A DNA stretch of 64,000 nt from Oscheius sp. JU75 (taxonomy: Eukaryota; Nematoda; Chromadorea; Rhabditida; Rhabditidae): assembly GCA_037178855.1 (NCBI GenBank), contig JASJZC010000007.1:7688001-7752000 (forward strand), written 5' to 3'. The notes beneath the pieces are model-generated. The model made no database searches, was not told where the DNA came from, and worked only from the letters and a program-made list of their open reading frames with translations. Both the position numbers and the translations under genes were made by a program. Within the stretch, counting starts at the first letter, position 1. Every line of letters begins with the position of its first letter. Below are positions 23,728-36,834 of this stretch, in pieces.

Positions 23728-25617
23728 TGTGCTTCTTTGGAAGAAATACTGTAGTATAGAACTTTCTGACAGAAGCGCGATTTGGAATAACAGGACAAAG
23801 GGAGAGTCTAGTGCAGAGGAGGGCGGAGCCTTTGCGACTAAACTTTCACCATTGGCAGCGCAAACGCGCGAAACGTGTCAGCATTAATTGTGAACGGCTT
23901 TTAGATCTAGGTGGCTCTGCTCGCCTGAATGGATCCGCAACCATTAAAAGTTTACGCTGCTGGACTGTTTACGAGCCGCGAGCTTTCATTTTGCGAGAAA
24001 TTGGAAGAGGGTCGAAAACAGAGAAATTAGAAGACCACCGCGTGATACCAATTAGTTCAATTCCTTGGGATTGGGTACGTAGGCGAGAGAAAAGTAAATG
24101 TTTTTGAAAAGGAAGGTTTGCTTGCAAGCAAGTGCAGACAGACTCATTGAAGAAAAAGGTAATTGTCTTATTGCAGAGATAGCGTGGCCAATTAGACTCT
24201 AATTGTCAAGGAGAACGTCGCAAAGAAAAAACAAAGTTTCGTGGAAAAGGTTCATCTTGGATACGACTCTTTAAAAAGCACGACTGATAAGAGCTACTTT
24301 TGAAAATGAAGACAATAGCCGCTGGCGACCATAAAATACCGCCTGGTTTCAAGATAACCTTGCAAAAAAGCCAAAAAAAATAAGAATAGGCACGTTTATG
24401 GCAGTGGAATGTTGGACTCATCACGAGGTTAAAAGTGACAGTAGCGATAAGGGAGCTTTCGCTACTGGACAATGTTGCTTTTATCTATGGAAACATGGAA
24501 ATTTCTCGAAAATGTTGTTCGCAATACAAACAGAATTAGCATAAAATCAGTCCAAAAAAAGACACGGAGCGGGTCAAACCCCAATTCTGGTCACACAAAT
24601 ATACGCTTTAAACTACCTTGTTGCCTATTAGACACGCGACCGATTGTTCACATTCCAAAAACACATCCGGTTCAAATAAGGATTCTTTACAACTTTGATC
24701 TTCAGCCATGGTTGTCAACTTTGTGATTGCTATTCGTGGGTGCAACAGGACTGCATAAGAGGATCGTCTACAGCCGGTCGTTAAGCCCGTGTTCAGTAAC
24801 CTACCACGTGTTCGCGGGATATGTAAATGTGTCAGATACTGCGAGAAACTATCAAAACAGTACCAGGTAATGAGGAATCAACACAGGGGAATTGCTACAT
24901 GCTTGTACCCCCTTCCATTGTGAGGATGTTGCTTACACTGCAACAAAACGACTAATCTACAGCTGTTCCTTTTGGCAATCAGCAGTTTTTTGTCCATTTT
25001 ACGTATTGAACTTCGATAACCGGCTTTGGAGAAGTAGATATTAGCACTAGCAAGATTCTAGAAAGTGTTAGCGTATAAACAACATTTCTACTTTTCAAAC
25101 ATCATTGTATGTATACCATCATTTTTTCTGCCGATTACTTCGATGCATGCTTATTTATTCCAACAAAACAATGAGTAGTTGATACAGCTACTGATAGCAA
25201 GGCAAACAGTTGACTCACTAGACGGGGTTTTGCAATATCTTCTGTCCCTGAATCAACCGTAACTACTTCTTCAGCTTTGCACGCACCGTATTCGGCGAAT
25301 ATTAGCCAAATCCCGCAGCTTCGTTCTCAGCTGTCTGCATCCTCGTGCTTGGGTTTCTTCTTTCCAATTTATCTGTTGCGTTACTTAGCGAGTGAATGAG
25401 ATTAACCTCGGTTAATGCATTTGAAGTACGCGAGATTGTAGGGAAAGTTGAATGCCTGAATTTGAACACCGCAGATGCGCATATATTGTTCATTAAAGAG
25501 ATAATATGGAATAGATTGTTCCAAATAGACACAGTTCGTAGGGGAATGAATTTAGCGACTTATACTTAGAAATGGCACAACCCGAAGGAGAGACAGATAG
25601 TTTTGTTTCGTTTTTCT
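23728..25617. other. Intergenic stretch
   Basis: This holds the promoter side of the 162-residue gene and the 3' side of the Ser-rich gene. A GC-richer frame at 23811-24107 (+) is protein-like but has no splice support. Nothing else was recognised. Confidence 0.45.
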
Positions 25618-26540
25618 TCAACCCAATGTCCACTTGCTCAGCTTCTTCTTCATTCGCTGAAAAGCGCTGTCCTTCCGCATCCTGGAAAATGCTATTATTC
25701 CCAACTGTCTAAAGGCATCTGTTTTGGCCAGACGACCTATGAAGGAAGTGAATAATAACTTACGGCTGGCCACACTGTTGATCCCATTCGTCAGCATCGA
25801 GGCTTATACTCCGTCTGCGGTGGTCTTTTTCAGATAAGATGGGTGAGCCTATCTCATGTTCAAGGTTATACTTCTAAAAATGGTTTTTTGCATAGACAGG
25901 AGCTAATTCTGCACCTGGATCAGGTTCTTTTTCGCTAAGGCCTTTTTTATGTCCGTTTTTGAATAAGACTTGACCATATTGTTGGTAGTGACGGAATGTG
26001 ACATGGCTGGGCTGGAAGTCTTTCGCATTCCTTCTTCGTCAATCCGGTTCAACATGTCACCACAGCTGAAAGATCTCTGTTACAGTAACACCAAAGATTG
26101 AACCTTGTTTTGCTCCGCTGAACCGGTCGATGTTTATGTTCCTTTCTGGAAGGCAGCACAGGAGATTCATTGCTGCTCGACGTGGAAGATCTGCAAGAAA
26201 GAGATAACGCTTGGATCCATCAAGTGTGTGGTCAGGTGTCTAATAAATTGGCTCCTTTCCCAGGTGAGAGACTTCCTCCTCTTGCAAGATGGATGAGCAA
26301 AAGAATTACACTACTTGTTCTCACCAGAGTACATGAAAGCGCTCTGTCTACATCATAGAAATAAACTTACGCCTTCCTCTGAGGTGTAGCCTCGCGACTG
26401 CTCGAGCATTTACGACTGTTTTCGCGAATGGCCAATGGACTCTCGTCTCTGTAGGGACAGTGCGACGAGGACTTCTTCTTTTGCTTGTATGGTTGACTCA
26501 TTCTCTTGTTCACGGCATTCGCATAGATTAGGGCCATCAT
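25618..26540 (-). CDS. Uncharacterised Ser-rich protein, about 180 residues
   Basis: Five exons (26540-26371, 26190-26104, 26065-25915, 25873-25764, 25681-25618) join in phase and end at TGA 25618-25620. Start choices are 26540 (MMALIYANAVN) or the downstream ATG at 26501 (MSQPYKQKKKSSS), which gives 180 residues. The protein is rich in Ser, Lys and Arg. Likely phosphorylation patches are QRKASSTSSSNESP, MRKTSSPAMSHS and DHRRRSISLDADEW (RRxS, basophilic kinase type). It also has a helical KSYSKTDIKKALAKKNLIQ and ends RMKKKLSKWTLG. No membrane segment. I recognise no family; the sites suggest a regulated cytoplasmic or nuclear adaptor. Introns are 38, 41, 82 and 180 bases. Confidence 0.6.
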
Positions 26541-29500
26541 GAAAAGAGACGGTTAATTTGGGAAGAAAAGAACGAAGAAGGTCATTAGGGAAAGAGAAAA
26601 GATGGGCCCAACAATTAATTGGAGACAACGGTATTATTCATCTTGATGTACTACTGCTCCCAGCAGACATCTAATGGCTTTGCGGCTTAAAGGGATCTAG
26701 AGAAAAGAACAACGAGTCGACCTCTAGGAGAAACTGGACAACTACGAATGAAATGATCAGAGTTTAGACCACAGCTGTTATCCCGCAAAAACTTCGCAAC
26801 GAAACGGACGACGCGCTTTTTCATGTCAGAGTTATGCTCATTATGACAGATGGAGTTTAACAGGACAACAGTGAACAGGCTTGACAAAAACATCTTGTTC
26901 CGCCTCAGCTGCAAGTCGCGAGCAGGCCCGAACACGTCTTTCTGCCACGGATGTCGGAGCAAGTGAGAACAAAAACAAGTAGGGGAAATGAATTGGGTTA
27001 GCCGAAAATTGTATGACTCTCGCCTGCCTGCACAACACTTTCTTGAGAGGAATACGTTTTGGTCGGAGAGTCACCTGTCCGGAAGGACTGGATAGGAAAA
27101 ATGAGATGAATATTGTATGAGTGGATGTTAGGGTGGAATTCATTCCAGAGGACATCTCCACACCAGAGCCACGTGAGGAAGAGACTGGAAGTGAACCCGT
27201 CTACTGCCTCGCCAGAGAGGGAGAGGGAATGAATGCAATCAGAACCTAACCATATTACTTAATTACCAAAATGGAGACATGTTCTTCCCTATAAAATGAG
27301 CCTATAAAATGACGCAACAGTCTTCCTAAAATTTTGAATAGACTGAACTGCCACCATGAAAAGTAAAGATCTTACTTCCAGTTAATTAAATGGATCTTTG
27401 CCGTTAATGAATAGTTGATGAAGCTCTCTTTTTCCTTCTCTCACACCTAGCCATGCAAAAAACTTAACTAGTGGTAGGTCGACATCATTTAATTATCTAA
27501 GTGCCGATACTGAAGCGTGAGATCACACATTTACGCTCAGTGGAGGATTCTGCGGATATTTCCTCGAGACTGTCACGTCTGCCGAGCACAGCTTTTTCTC
27601 AAAGACACGTCAAATTTAGGAAAGTCGTTGAGGATCAAAGGGATTAGACCACAAGCGTTTTCGGAAGGAAACAACTTTGGAGAGCTTGTAGAGGGATCAC
27701 GAAAAAACAAAGTTCCAAAGGAGGCGGCTGAAATTTGTTCCTCTCTGCTGAAGGAACTCGAAAAACCTCCTGTCAGTGTTGAACACGGCCGCACTGTTAA
27801 AAACCATGACAGATCTTGTTGCGTCTCGTTGAAAATATTGAAAATATACAGTTGAACCGAATGACTTTTTTTGGTTTAAGTGTCACAGACGTCATTATTT
27901 TTGCAGATGTTCGGATGCGTGAGTAATAAGTTACTGGACGTTTCATGACAAAAATCCGCTTAAACAGTCTAGTAGTCTTCAGTACGAAATCAATCGAGAA
28001 CAATCACAGGAGCACAAGACTGTTATACGGCTCTGCAAGCTCGTAATGATTCTGAGAAAGTTAAGAAATACCTTACGTTACGAAAAAAATCTGTAACTTT
28101 GTAAAAACAATCTAATTCTTGAGTTTGTCAGCTCGCTAAAAGAAAGCTACAAAATAAGATGCACTGGGTAGACGGCGCGTACTTATGACCAAAAGTACCC
28201 AGCTCGTAACAAGATATAACTCCCAAATTTTTGAGGGGTATTGAGATAACTGTTTGGAACGCTGAGTTCTATAAACACCATTCTCTGGCCAGCTTCATTG
28301 TTTCTTCCCAAATATAACTTTTTTTTCACGTCAAAACGCAAAAGAAATGACTATAACTGAAGGTTTTCATCTCTGGTGACTACTAGGTGTAGTACCGGGT
28401 TCCCGCACAGACAGACGCCTCCGTGAGGAGCAGGCCGAGTGACACATTGAACACGTGTAATGTGGTCAGCTCAGTTTCCCTAACAACATTTTTAGAGAAG
28501 AAGTATTGAAAATGGAACTCTTCAAGCGAAGAGGCTAGAAAATGAGAGTGAGAGGAACCTTAAGTAAACCTAAGAACTTTCATATACTGGTTTGGATTAA
28601 ATTTTAGGAGGTAAGCAAGTTTAATGAAAACCGAGAGAGTGTACTGGGAGAAGTATAAATTTTTATGTTTACTGCATCTCGGAATGTAATCCTACCTTAA
28701 GCAGAATTTGAGGGCCAGGTTGAACGCAAAAATAAAACATTTTCATGACTGGAATATCACTAGATGGAAACAACATGCATAAAAACTCGAGACAAGGAAC
28801 AACTCGGAATGATCCGATCAGTGGGCTCAAAATAATACTTACTTCTGCTTTAGGAGACACAAGGTAAATCTTACAAATGCCAAGCCCCGATTTGAGTCCA
28901 CTTGGCCGGACAAGTGTGAAAGCTCAATTTGGGGTAGAACTTGTAGACTCGCTGAACTTTAGCCCGAGGAAGGAAAAGAGAGTGATGTCAGGCCAAAAGA
29001 ACTGCTACTGATGAGCAAAGTTGGCAACAATAGCAAATTCTAGCCTTTGTTGCGAACGCTTCTAATGATGTAGAAGATCGAAACAAGCGTATTTGTACGC
29101 GTTCAACGAAGGTCGAATGTCAACCTTCGTACCCTAATCCTCTCCGAAAGATGAAGATGGCCATTGTGGGCCCGGGGGTCTGATTGCAAAGTTGTCAAGA
29201 ACCTGGAACAAAGTTCACTGCGGGTGTCTGTGCAGAAGAGAATTTCAATTACTGGAATGAAAGTTGATCCTCGCTTAATTAAGAAAAAGAAAGGAAGACA
29301 AACTGAAACTCTTGGGTAGAAACAAGGAATTTAAAGCAGTTTTGTTTTTCTGTATACTGGGGCCACACATACTTAGTGATTTATGGCAGAAAATGACAGG
29401 AAGGGAGAATAATCAAGACGACGACAGGTTGACATCTGAAACCGGAAGTGTCAGAAATGCAACTTGAAGCCAATTACGACTAGGTTTATTTCCGAAAACA

Positions 29501-29595
29501 AAGGGTTGCAGGAATATAATGGGAGTACCAGTAGATCGGGGCTTACTTACATCGAGATTCTAACGTAGATCTGGGTGCGGAAAAGTCATCAAGGC
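26541..29595. other. Longest gene-poor stretch of the middle part
   Basis: About 3 kb without a supported gene. A frame on + at 27517-27855 reads protein-like in its middle (KEAAEICSSLLKELEKPP) but begins without ATG and has no matched exon. No RNA gene, repeat or transposon was recognised. Confidence 0.4.
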
Positions 29596-30885
29596 TCAAA
29601 AATTGTACAGATTCAGCTGCTCCTTGACATCGTCAGTGCTCATGCCAAACTTTTCCTTGTTCTGCATCATCAGCTTCATGATTGACTCCAGCTGCTGGGC
29701 TCGCATGTCAGCTTCCTGAAATCTACTATGACCAGAAAATATTTCACTCTACCGATTCACGCTCAGCATCGGTCATCTCCATCTGCATGCGACGAGTACG
29801 AGCGCGAAGCTGAGCGGTGGCTAGCTTTCCGTGCAGAGTTCCAAGCTTCTTCAGCATGTCGCCTTCTTCTCCTTCGGGCTCTTCAGTAGTTGGAGAAAGA
29901 TCTGGACTCTTGTCCTCAGCTCCGTGCTCAAGTAGCGGTGTCTGATCAGACAGTTCCAGGACGTGATCTTCTCGCTCCTCTTCACTACTCTCGTCCTCGG
30001 ATTCGTCTTGTTCTTCAGCAAGGAGAGCTTGTCTTTCCTTTTCTAAAGCTCATCGTTTTAGTTGAAGCCACGGTTTCTTTTGATTAACCACTGCTCTACC
30101 TCAAACGAAACTAGAATCTTTCGATTTTTTATTGTAAACTGATAAATAAAAAGTTGGCTGAAGATGGTAACGCGCTCATCCGTCGTTGATTTCGGCTTTG
30201 ACTCCAGTGGTTCCCGTGACTCTTTCGACCCACTTTTTGTCATTGGTTTAGTCAATCTTCTTAATCGGTAATCTTTTTACTTGAACGAGGGAGAAAGTTA
30301 AATGTTTTGAATAGTTAACACAGAACAGTGACATAGACGTTCAGTCCAGCCGATTGTATAAATCGTGAGATTGTGAGATAGATTGTCCAAATCTACTGTT
30401 TGTCGATGCCTAGCGCTTTCATTAGGAAGTTAAACGGAAACAGAAACGTTAAAAGACTCACCAATGTCGGCCATAGCTCCACCGAGTCCTCGATTCGTCT
30501 TATCGGGATAGATCACCGACCTGCGTAGAGCCGATATCTAAAATGCGTTCGTCTTGCCATATATTAGGTATGCTCACCATCTTGAAATTCATTTTGCCGC
30601 GGAACACGCTATCACCGGTCTTGATAGCAGCAAATTCGTCAGTCTCCTCCTTGAGCAGGTCCTCCTCGCGCTTCTTCTTCGCCTCCTCCATCTTCTTTGC
30701 TTTCTTCATCGGGAGAATGTTTTGAATAACGTGAAGTGCTAATCCGAACATGAGTCCTCCCTGATAGATATTCTATTTTGGTGGAAATATGGACATACCA
30801 CAAAGGCAGTGAAGATAAAAGCTACACCGTATGTGGTGACCATCTCCCAGAACTGACGCCAGAACATCTCGCTGGGTGAAGCCAT
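29596..30885 (-). CDS. MXRA7-like membrane protein
   Basis: Start MASPSEMFWRQFWEMVTTYG at 30885; stop TGA 29596-29598. A single membrane helix (GVAFIFTAFVGGLMFGLAL) is followed by a charged coiled coil (KKAKKMEEAKKKREEDLLKE), an acidic linker (SEDESSEEEREDH) and a helical tail. The end QQLESIMKLMMQNKEKFG then MSTDDVKEQLNLY matches matrix-remodeling-associated protein 7 (human QLAAIFKLMKDNKETFG, DGDVQEQLRLY). MXRA7 proteins are small type III membrane proteins of poorly known function. Introns are about 40-50 bases except one of about 426. The acceptor-like TATCAG 12 bases before the start could accept a spliced leader. Confidence 0.75.
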
Positions 30886-32090
30886 GGGGGCTAAATTCTG
30901 ATATGTGGAAGGCGAATAAATAAGTGATTAGAGTGATGGACACCTTGTTGACTCTCAGGACGAATGAAGGATAAGGTTACCTGGCAACGGCGGATGACCG
31001 GATGAGCCCCAAATAGGATCGTCCATCGCATTCATCGCGTGTAAAGAGTGCTGGCAGAAGCCAAACTACGGCTTCAGGAATGCCACATCTGTCTGAAACA
31101 TCAATTTCTGACGGATGAAGCTAAAGGGGGCTGAAATATGAAAAAGAAAGTGAAACTCTGAAAGAGTCTAAGAATTTTGATTGTGTTGCTGCTTGGAAGA
31201 GAGATTTACAGAGGAAAAAATCTGATGACTTCAATGACAAATAAGTTCGGTTTCATATTGATACTGCTGTTTTTAAATGAAAAGGATGAGAGCCAATAAA
31301 TGTTTTGCTTCAGAACAAGGCAGAACAAGATTTGAGCAAGTGAGTTGAAAACCTTTCATCCGGACAGAATAATGCAAAAAATAGCTCAGATTATGAGACG
31401 AACTCTTCGAAAAGCACAAGAATGTCAGAATTCAGTATCTTCTTCAAGCAGACTGCACGTTGAAGAGTCCTAGGACAAAAGCTAGACTAGCACGCAAGTT
31501 TTTACTCAAAATCAAGGTCAAGTCGATGGTGTTCTTGGAATTTCAGCTGGAAATAGGCCTGTTCAGCTTGAGTTGTCAATTTCAAAGGATTTTTGCAAAA
31601 ACTAGTAACAAATATGAAAAGAAGTCATTTTCAAGTCAATTTCTAACCATAAAGGATGAATCAGATTTCAGACAGAAGTTGCGAGAAAATAAACGTGGTA
31701 GTCAACCAATTGGAACAAAAAGAACAACATTTCTCAGGAGTTGCTAAACTATATTGTAGTTTGGATTTTTGGCAAACATTACACCTTTTAACGTAACATT
31801 TCCTGCTGATTCCAATGATTTGCGGATCTTTCATTCTCGTTTGGTATGAAAACAGATATTCGACCTCAAACGCTCGACAAGGTCATAAAAATACGCAGTC
31901 AATGATTTCCCATTTGGCTGCGTACCCCTCATGGCTGAAAACGCGCCCCATGTTGCAGGTGGCTTTGAGTCTTGAGTGTTCAATGCTCTGATCAGCTGGT
32001 TCGCCCATCTCTGACCTGTCATCTCAGTACTATATCGCTTTCAGAACCTTCCCGGGTACTGTCTTACGTTGTCGTCAACCATGCAACGCT
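30886..32090. other. Divergent promoter region, MXRA7-like and SUCLG1 genes
   Basis: No coding exon with splice support was found. A 63-codon frame on the minus strand (31831-32022) stands alone. CTTTCAG ending near 32044 lies about 45 bases before the SUCLG1 start and may be a spliced-leader acceptor. Confidence 0.4.
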
Positions 32091-33543
32091 CCCAGTCAAT
32101 CTTTCTCAGTTAGTTGTTCTATCTTACTACCGTATCCAAGGCCTTTCCAGAGGCCATTAGGCACTATAACTCGACCAGAAATGCCTTAAAGATTGACAAT
32201 AACACCAAAGTTATCATCCAAGGGTTCACTGGAAAGCAGGTCAGTGCTCAAATTTCTGAAAAGTGACTTGCGCTCTTTAGGGTACCTTCCACGGTAAGCA
32301 AATGCTCGACTATGACACCAAGTTGGTCGGAGGGGTGAATGTTAAGAAGGCTGGAACTACTCATCTTGGTCTTCCGGTATTCAAGAATGTTAAAGAGGTC
32401 GGTATTTGACTGCTGTGCATGGCTGACTGTGTTTTCTGTTTCCTCTAGGGTATTCCTGACCCAGGTTTATCGATATAAAAACACTTCCGATTCTCTCTCA
32501 GCCGCGTTTTCAGGCCCGTGAGAAAACCGGTGCTGACGCTTCTGTCATATACGTGCCTGCCCCTGCAGCCGCTGATGCTATCGACGAAGCTATCGATGCC
32601 GAGATCCCACTGGTGGTCTGTATCACGGAAGGAATACCTCAACAGGTAACTGAACACAAAGAACTGCTCAATGATCGGCCGCGTACGACCAAGGTCGATT
32701 TCTTACTGCCAAATATGTTCACAATCAAGAGTCGATCGATTGTCGCACGTTGAGAACTCGGAAAGTAAAGGCGATTAACTTATTCGAACAGCAAACAATA
32801 TGCGATAACTCATAGAACAGTTGAGCGGAATGATTTCAGGATATGATTCGGGTCAAGAACCGCCTGGTGAAGCAGAATAAGACTCGACTAGTTGGTCCCA
32901 ACTGTCCGGGAATCATCTCGGCTGATCAGTGTAAGATTGGAATTATGCCGGGACACATCCACAAACGGGTAAGATAGGAGTATGCAAACTGACGAGACAA
33001 GGATTCAGGGCATAATCGGAATTGTCTCCCGGTCAGGGACGCTGACTTATGAAGCTGTCCACCAAACAACAAATGTTGGACTGGGACAAACTCTTTGCGT
33101 CGGAATTGGAGGAGATCCCTTCAATGGAACAAACTTTATCGACTGCCTAGAGGTCTTTCTCAATGATACTGAAACTAAAGGTACCAAATATATTGTGTAT
33201 TGTGTAGTATATTGTGGAAAGGATCACGAGAACCAACACAGATAATTGTTCAGGTATTATCCTAATCGGTGAGATTGGTGGAAACGCTGAAGAAGACGCG
33301 GCACAGTATCTTCTTGAGAACAATACTGGCAAAAACGCCAAGCCTGTGGTCTCCTTCATCGCCGGAGTCACGGCTCCGCCTGGTCGGCGCATGGGTCATG
33401 CCGGAGCCATCATAAGTCGCGGTCAAGGAACAGCCACCCAGAAAATAGAGGCATTGAGAAACGCCAACGTAGTCGTGACTGACTCCCCAGCCAAGCTAGG
33501 AACATCTATGGCCAAAGTTCTCCTCGACAAAGTTACCGTTTAA
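32091..33543 (+). CDS. SUCLG1: Succinyl-CoA ligase alpha subunit, mitochondrial
   Basis: It catalyses the substrate-level phosphorylation step of the TCA cycle, interconverting succinyl-CoA and succinate, as a dimer with an ADP- or GDP-forming beta subunit in the matrix. A basic presequence starts [20 protein letters not shown]. It is followed by the CoA-binding Rossmann part ([38 protein letters not shown]), [18 protein letters not shown] and [14 protein letters not shown]. The phosphohistidine loop is [10 protein letters not shown]. Ending is DKVTV then TAA 33541-33543. Seven exons are present. The first 42-base intron splits the presequence, joining A to AG. All parts of the family are in place and intact. 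Confidence 0.95.
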
Positions 33544-33623
33544 GGTTTTTATCAACTGTGATATGTCCACACTTCACTTTTGATTCTCTTTTCATTCTTG
33601 TATAATAAAAAATCGATCTGTGT

Positions 33624-36106
33624 TTACAGAAACAACCGTAATAGTACAAAGCAAATGAGATACTGAAATGACCCGTAGTTTGTAGAATAGTTGATAATCT
33701 CGATGACCACCAGAGGAGGTTTTGGAACAAAGTCTCGCGTCCACATTGACTTGACTTTCAAAGGTGTTCTGATATTAGATTGTCTGAAACTGAGAATTTC
33801 ATAAGCTGCTCCTCAACTTACAGCTTATCTTTCTCCCTAATTGGCTCAATGATGTAACCTAGCCTTTGAAGATGGTGAAGAATACTCTTATCACCCAGAA
33901 AATGACCTGAAAGAAATTACCAATTAGTAGAATAGAAAAAGAATGTCTATTGTGACAAGTGAGAGCCGTAATCAAAGGCATTTTTGTTTGTATGCAGTTA
34001 GATTGCTCTTTACAAAGTCTGGCTGACCGCGGTAAGATGTCTTGAAAAGTGGGGAAACTTTTGTAACAGAGATTTGCCTACCTAGAATACCTTTCAAATT
34101 CAATATGATGAACAAGAATAAAAAATCGTACCTGTGCCAATCGCTGTGAAAGTTGTGTTATTTGGTGATTCCCTCACCAGTTTGTCGATTCTATTGGCCA
34201 TACGAGTGTTCCTCTTCGTGATGATATCATCTTTAAGCGATTGGTCGATCTGAACCGTTTCAATGTCATTATCTTAAAGATTTCAGACACTTCGAGCTCT
34301 GTCTCTCTCGTGAGAACTGATCCCTGGCACTTTTCTGTCGTAATCACTTGCTTCTAGCAGTTGAGCTTCCAGATTACCACATCTGTAGCTCTCAGTAAGC
34401 TCCGAGATTGATCTCTCTTTCTTGACAGCTCCATTCCCAAAATACATCTTCTCCAAGAATTGGACCGTGTACCCAATCGCGAAGACAATCTGAAATATTC
34501 ATTGTTGTCCTTTTGAATGGGTTAGAGCTTTTATTAAGGCCGGTTGAGTGCCATGCGAATCTGCCCCTAAGGATGTGCGTCTTTTGTGCAGTCCCATTAG
34601 GCGTTCACACCCTTGATAATGTGCAAGCGGTATTGTTCAGGAACAAAAAAAACTGTTTGTCCTACTTCTTGAGGTCATAGTTTGCGTGCCTTGAACTCAC
34701 ATCGTCCAATGGAATGTCCGAGACTGGGTTGCATTGTTCCTCGGCCGTTTCAATGGCTTCCAGACGTTTTTCCTTCTCGAGTGCCTGAAACCGAATACCA
34801 TGCTAATTGGGGGCAGAAAAACTGCACCTTTGTTGCTAGATACACATCCAGCATGGGTGCTGATGATCGGTCAAGCAGATTTTCACACAACTGATACAGG
34901 GTGAAGAGTAGCCATTCTGGTCGCTTCCTGTGCCAATTTCCTGGAAAAAGTAGTCTGACCCCGTGGATATTATGTCAAAAGTCATGTGTGCTGTGTTTGC
35001 GTGTATGTTCGAGTTGTTCGCGACTTGCTCGAGTGGCAATACGTATCGTCTCCTAAACAAACAGTCTGTCTATGTTCAGCTGCTCCACCTGTTACCCTAG
35101 TAAGCAGGTGCTACCGAATAAACCCAGAAAACGGCTGCAAATTCACCTGCCAGATGGTCGAATACTTGTTGAACGTGCCCCATGTTCCCTTCATCAAAAG
35201 CAGGGGGTGTTTGGGAGGCATGGTGTAGATGCTGTCGGAACTTGCTCATGACTGAAACGCCGTCACAGAATCCACATTTGGTATCTTACAGGTTTTGATT
35301 CTTGCGAATAGTTCAACCGGAAGATAGGAGAGGGCTGTTTGCTTCCTTGGCAACTTCTTACACCGAACAAGCTTGCGCAATGTCTCTTCGTTGTTCAGAT
35401 CAACTTCCAGCAGGACGGTATCAGATAGAGCAAAGGCCTCGCGAACTCGATCCGAGACTGAAAATCGAATCTACTTGGACGCATCTGCCTATAATTACAG
35501 TGTGTGGTATGCGGCAAATTTGTCCCAATTAAGATGCACCTCTAATCACACGCAGCAGGTGGCCTTAGGTATTGTTCTACTTGTAGATTGCCTTAATTGA
35601 CAGTCATTCGGTTGCATCCTACTCGGAATTTGCAGTATACCTAGTCATGTGTCCAGTTCACGCCCCATTAGTCCACCCAGTGCACAAAGCCGTGAGGTGT
35701 GAAAGGCTACTCAAAAATGCTCAACAATGGCTTTGTTGCAGAAACCTACATCCGGAGGCCTTCTCTCTCTGAGAACAGCCGAGCAAACAAAAAAAAATGC
35801 CAAATTATTGTCTCCCCCTACTCAAATTGCAGTTGTTCCCTAAAAGATCAGTACACAAAGAATAAACTGGCCACTGGGATTAGGCGTCAAAATATACTGA
35901 CCTCGGTCCCAGACGTCAGTGAATGGCACATGAATCGTTCCAAATAAGTAGCCCTGAGAACCCGTTTCTTCTTTTCGAAAAGACCACAGGAATATACTTC
36001 TGTCATCGTCCTAAAGCTTCGTTATGTTAAATTTGAAACAAAAACTCACATTACAGTCGGCTGCAATGCTAGGAAGGAGCAGAAATGAGACAAAAGCAAA
36101 AAGCAT
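33624..36106 (-). CDS. TIKI-type metalloprotease (TraB domain, Wnt inhibitor)
   Basis: TIKI proteins are membrane-bound or secreted proteases that clip the N-terminus of Wnts. A signal peptide ([16 protein letters not shown]) leads to [17 protein letters not shown], which carries the metal-binding GxxH motif. It then reads [53 protein letters not shown] and [13 protein letters not shown] with the second GxxH. The C-terminus is hydrophobic ([11 protein letters not shown] then CFVLLRLFL), consistent with a GPI signal or a membrane anchor. About nine exons are present, with one intron of about 450 bases after VWDR. An upstream out-of-frame ATG lies 8 bases before the start. All catalytic motifs are present. 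Confidence 0.9.
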
Positions 36107-36228
36107 GGAGCATTCGAGACTAAGCGCGTGAAGTAGAAACTAGTGCGAAGAATCCTAGCCGGAAATAGAGCAGTGCACACGAGTAGCAGGAGTCTCTCTG
36201 TAAACAATTGTTTGAACGATTAGTACAG

Positions 36229-36834
36229 GGTCAGTTGGGATTAAGTGGCAAACAGGGTTGTTATAACAAGGCGAGAAGAGTCGGCGCTGATGGGCGGGAC
36301 CACCCTTACTATCCCGAACAAGGAGGTCGCCGGCCCCCTGGCTGCAATTTGAAGAGAGTTCAACCTGTAGTAAATCGCAAAACACGCAAAGCAAATACGT
36401 TTACAAAACGGGTAATTAAAAATAGGCTGTTGTAAAATTATTGGATGATCTCATCTGAGTAGAGACACGGGGTAGGTGTTGGTAGTTAAGACTGTTAATA
36501 TTCGGAATGCATGTACTTGCGGCTTCAGCAGTAGAATCTACGTTTTCGGTTTATTTTATTTAGGAGTCTGCGGCAATCGTGCTAGACAAAAGGAGCGTCT
36601 GGAACTTATGTGAATTTCCAGCCATTTCGAGAGGATAACAACGTGAGCGGCGCCAACTTTCTGGAACAAAGGAAGGACGTTCGCCCAGCCAGAACGACTG
36701 TGGCCAGCAACAGCACTCCCAAGCTGGTCGTCTCGAGAAATAAGGTCCCGCTAAACACAGGCTTGGTGGCTACAGCTTACATCGTAGACATTCAGAATAG
36801 AAAAGAAGTCTTTGAGAGAGGCATTCTATCTTGA
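36229..36834 (+). CDS. Candidate gene fragment, two phase-matched exons
   Basis: Exons 36229-36411 (basic, GGRRPPGCNLKRVQPVV) and 36586-36834 (ASNSTPKLVVSRNKVPLNTG, ending TGA) join in phase and read like protein. No start codon or upstream exon is found in the short gap to the TIKI start on the other strand, so this may be a pseudogene remnant, a partial gene or chance. No family is recognised. Confidence 0.25.

Noticed and set aside
25540-25681. Second open reading of the last exon of the Ser-rich gene (acidic, EGQRFSANEEEAEQ)
   Set aside because: Phase from the four preceding exons dictates the other frame, which ends at TGA 25618.
30058-30255. Extra exon inside the 426-base intron of the MXRA7-like gene
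   Set aside because: It fits the donor phase on one side but breaks the frame at the next exon.
35951-35975. CCCTGAGA, the mir-125/lin-4 seed
   Set aside because: It lies inside the TIKI coding exon, only the seed matches and no fold-back arm is present.
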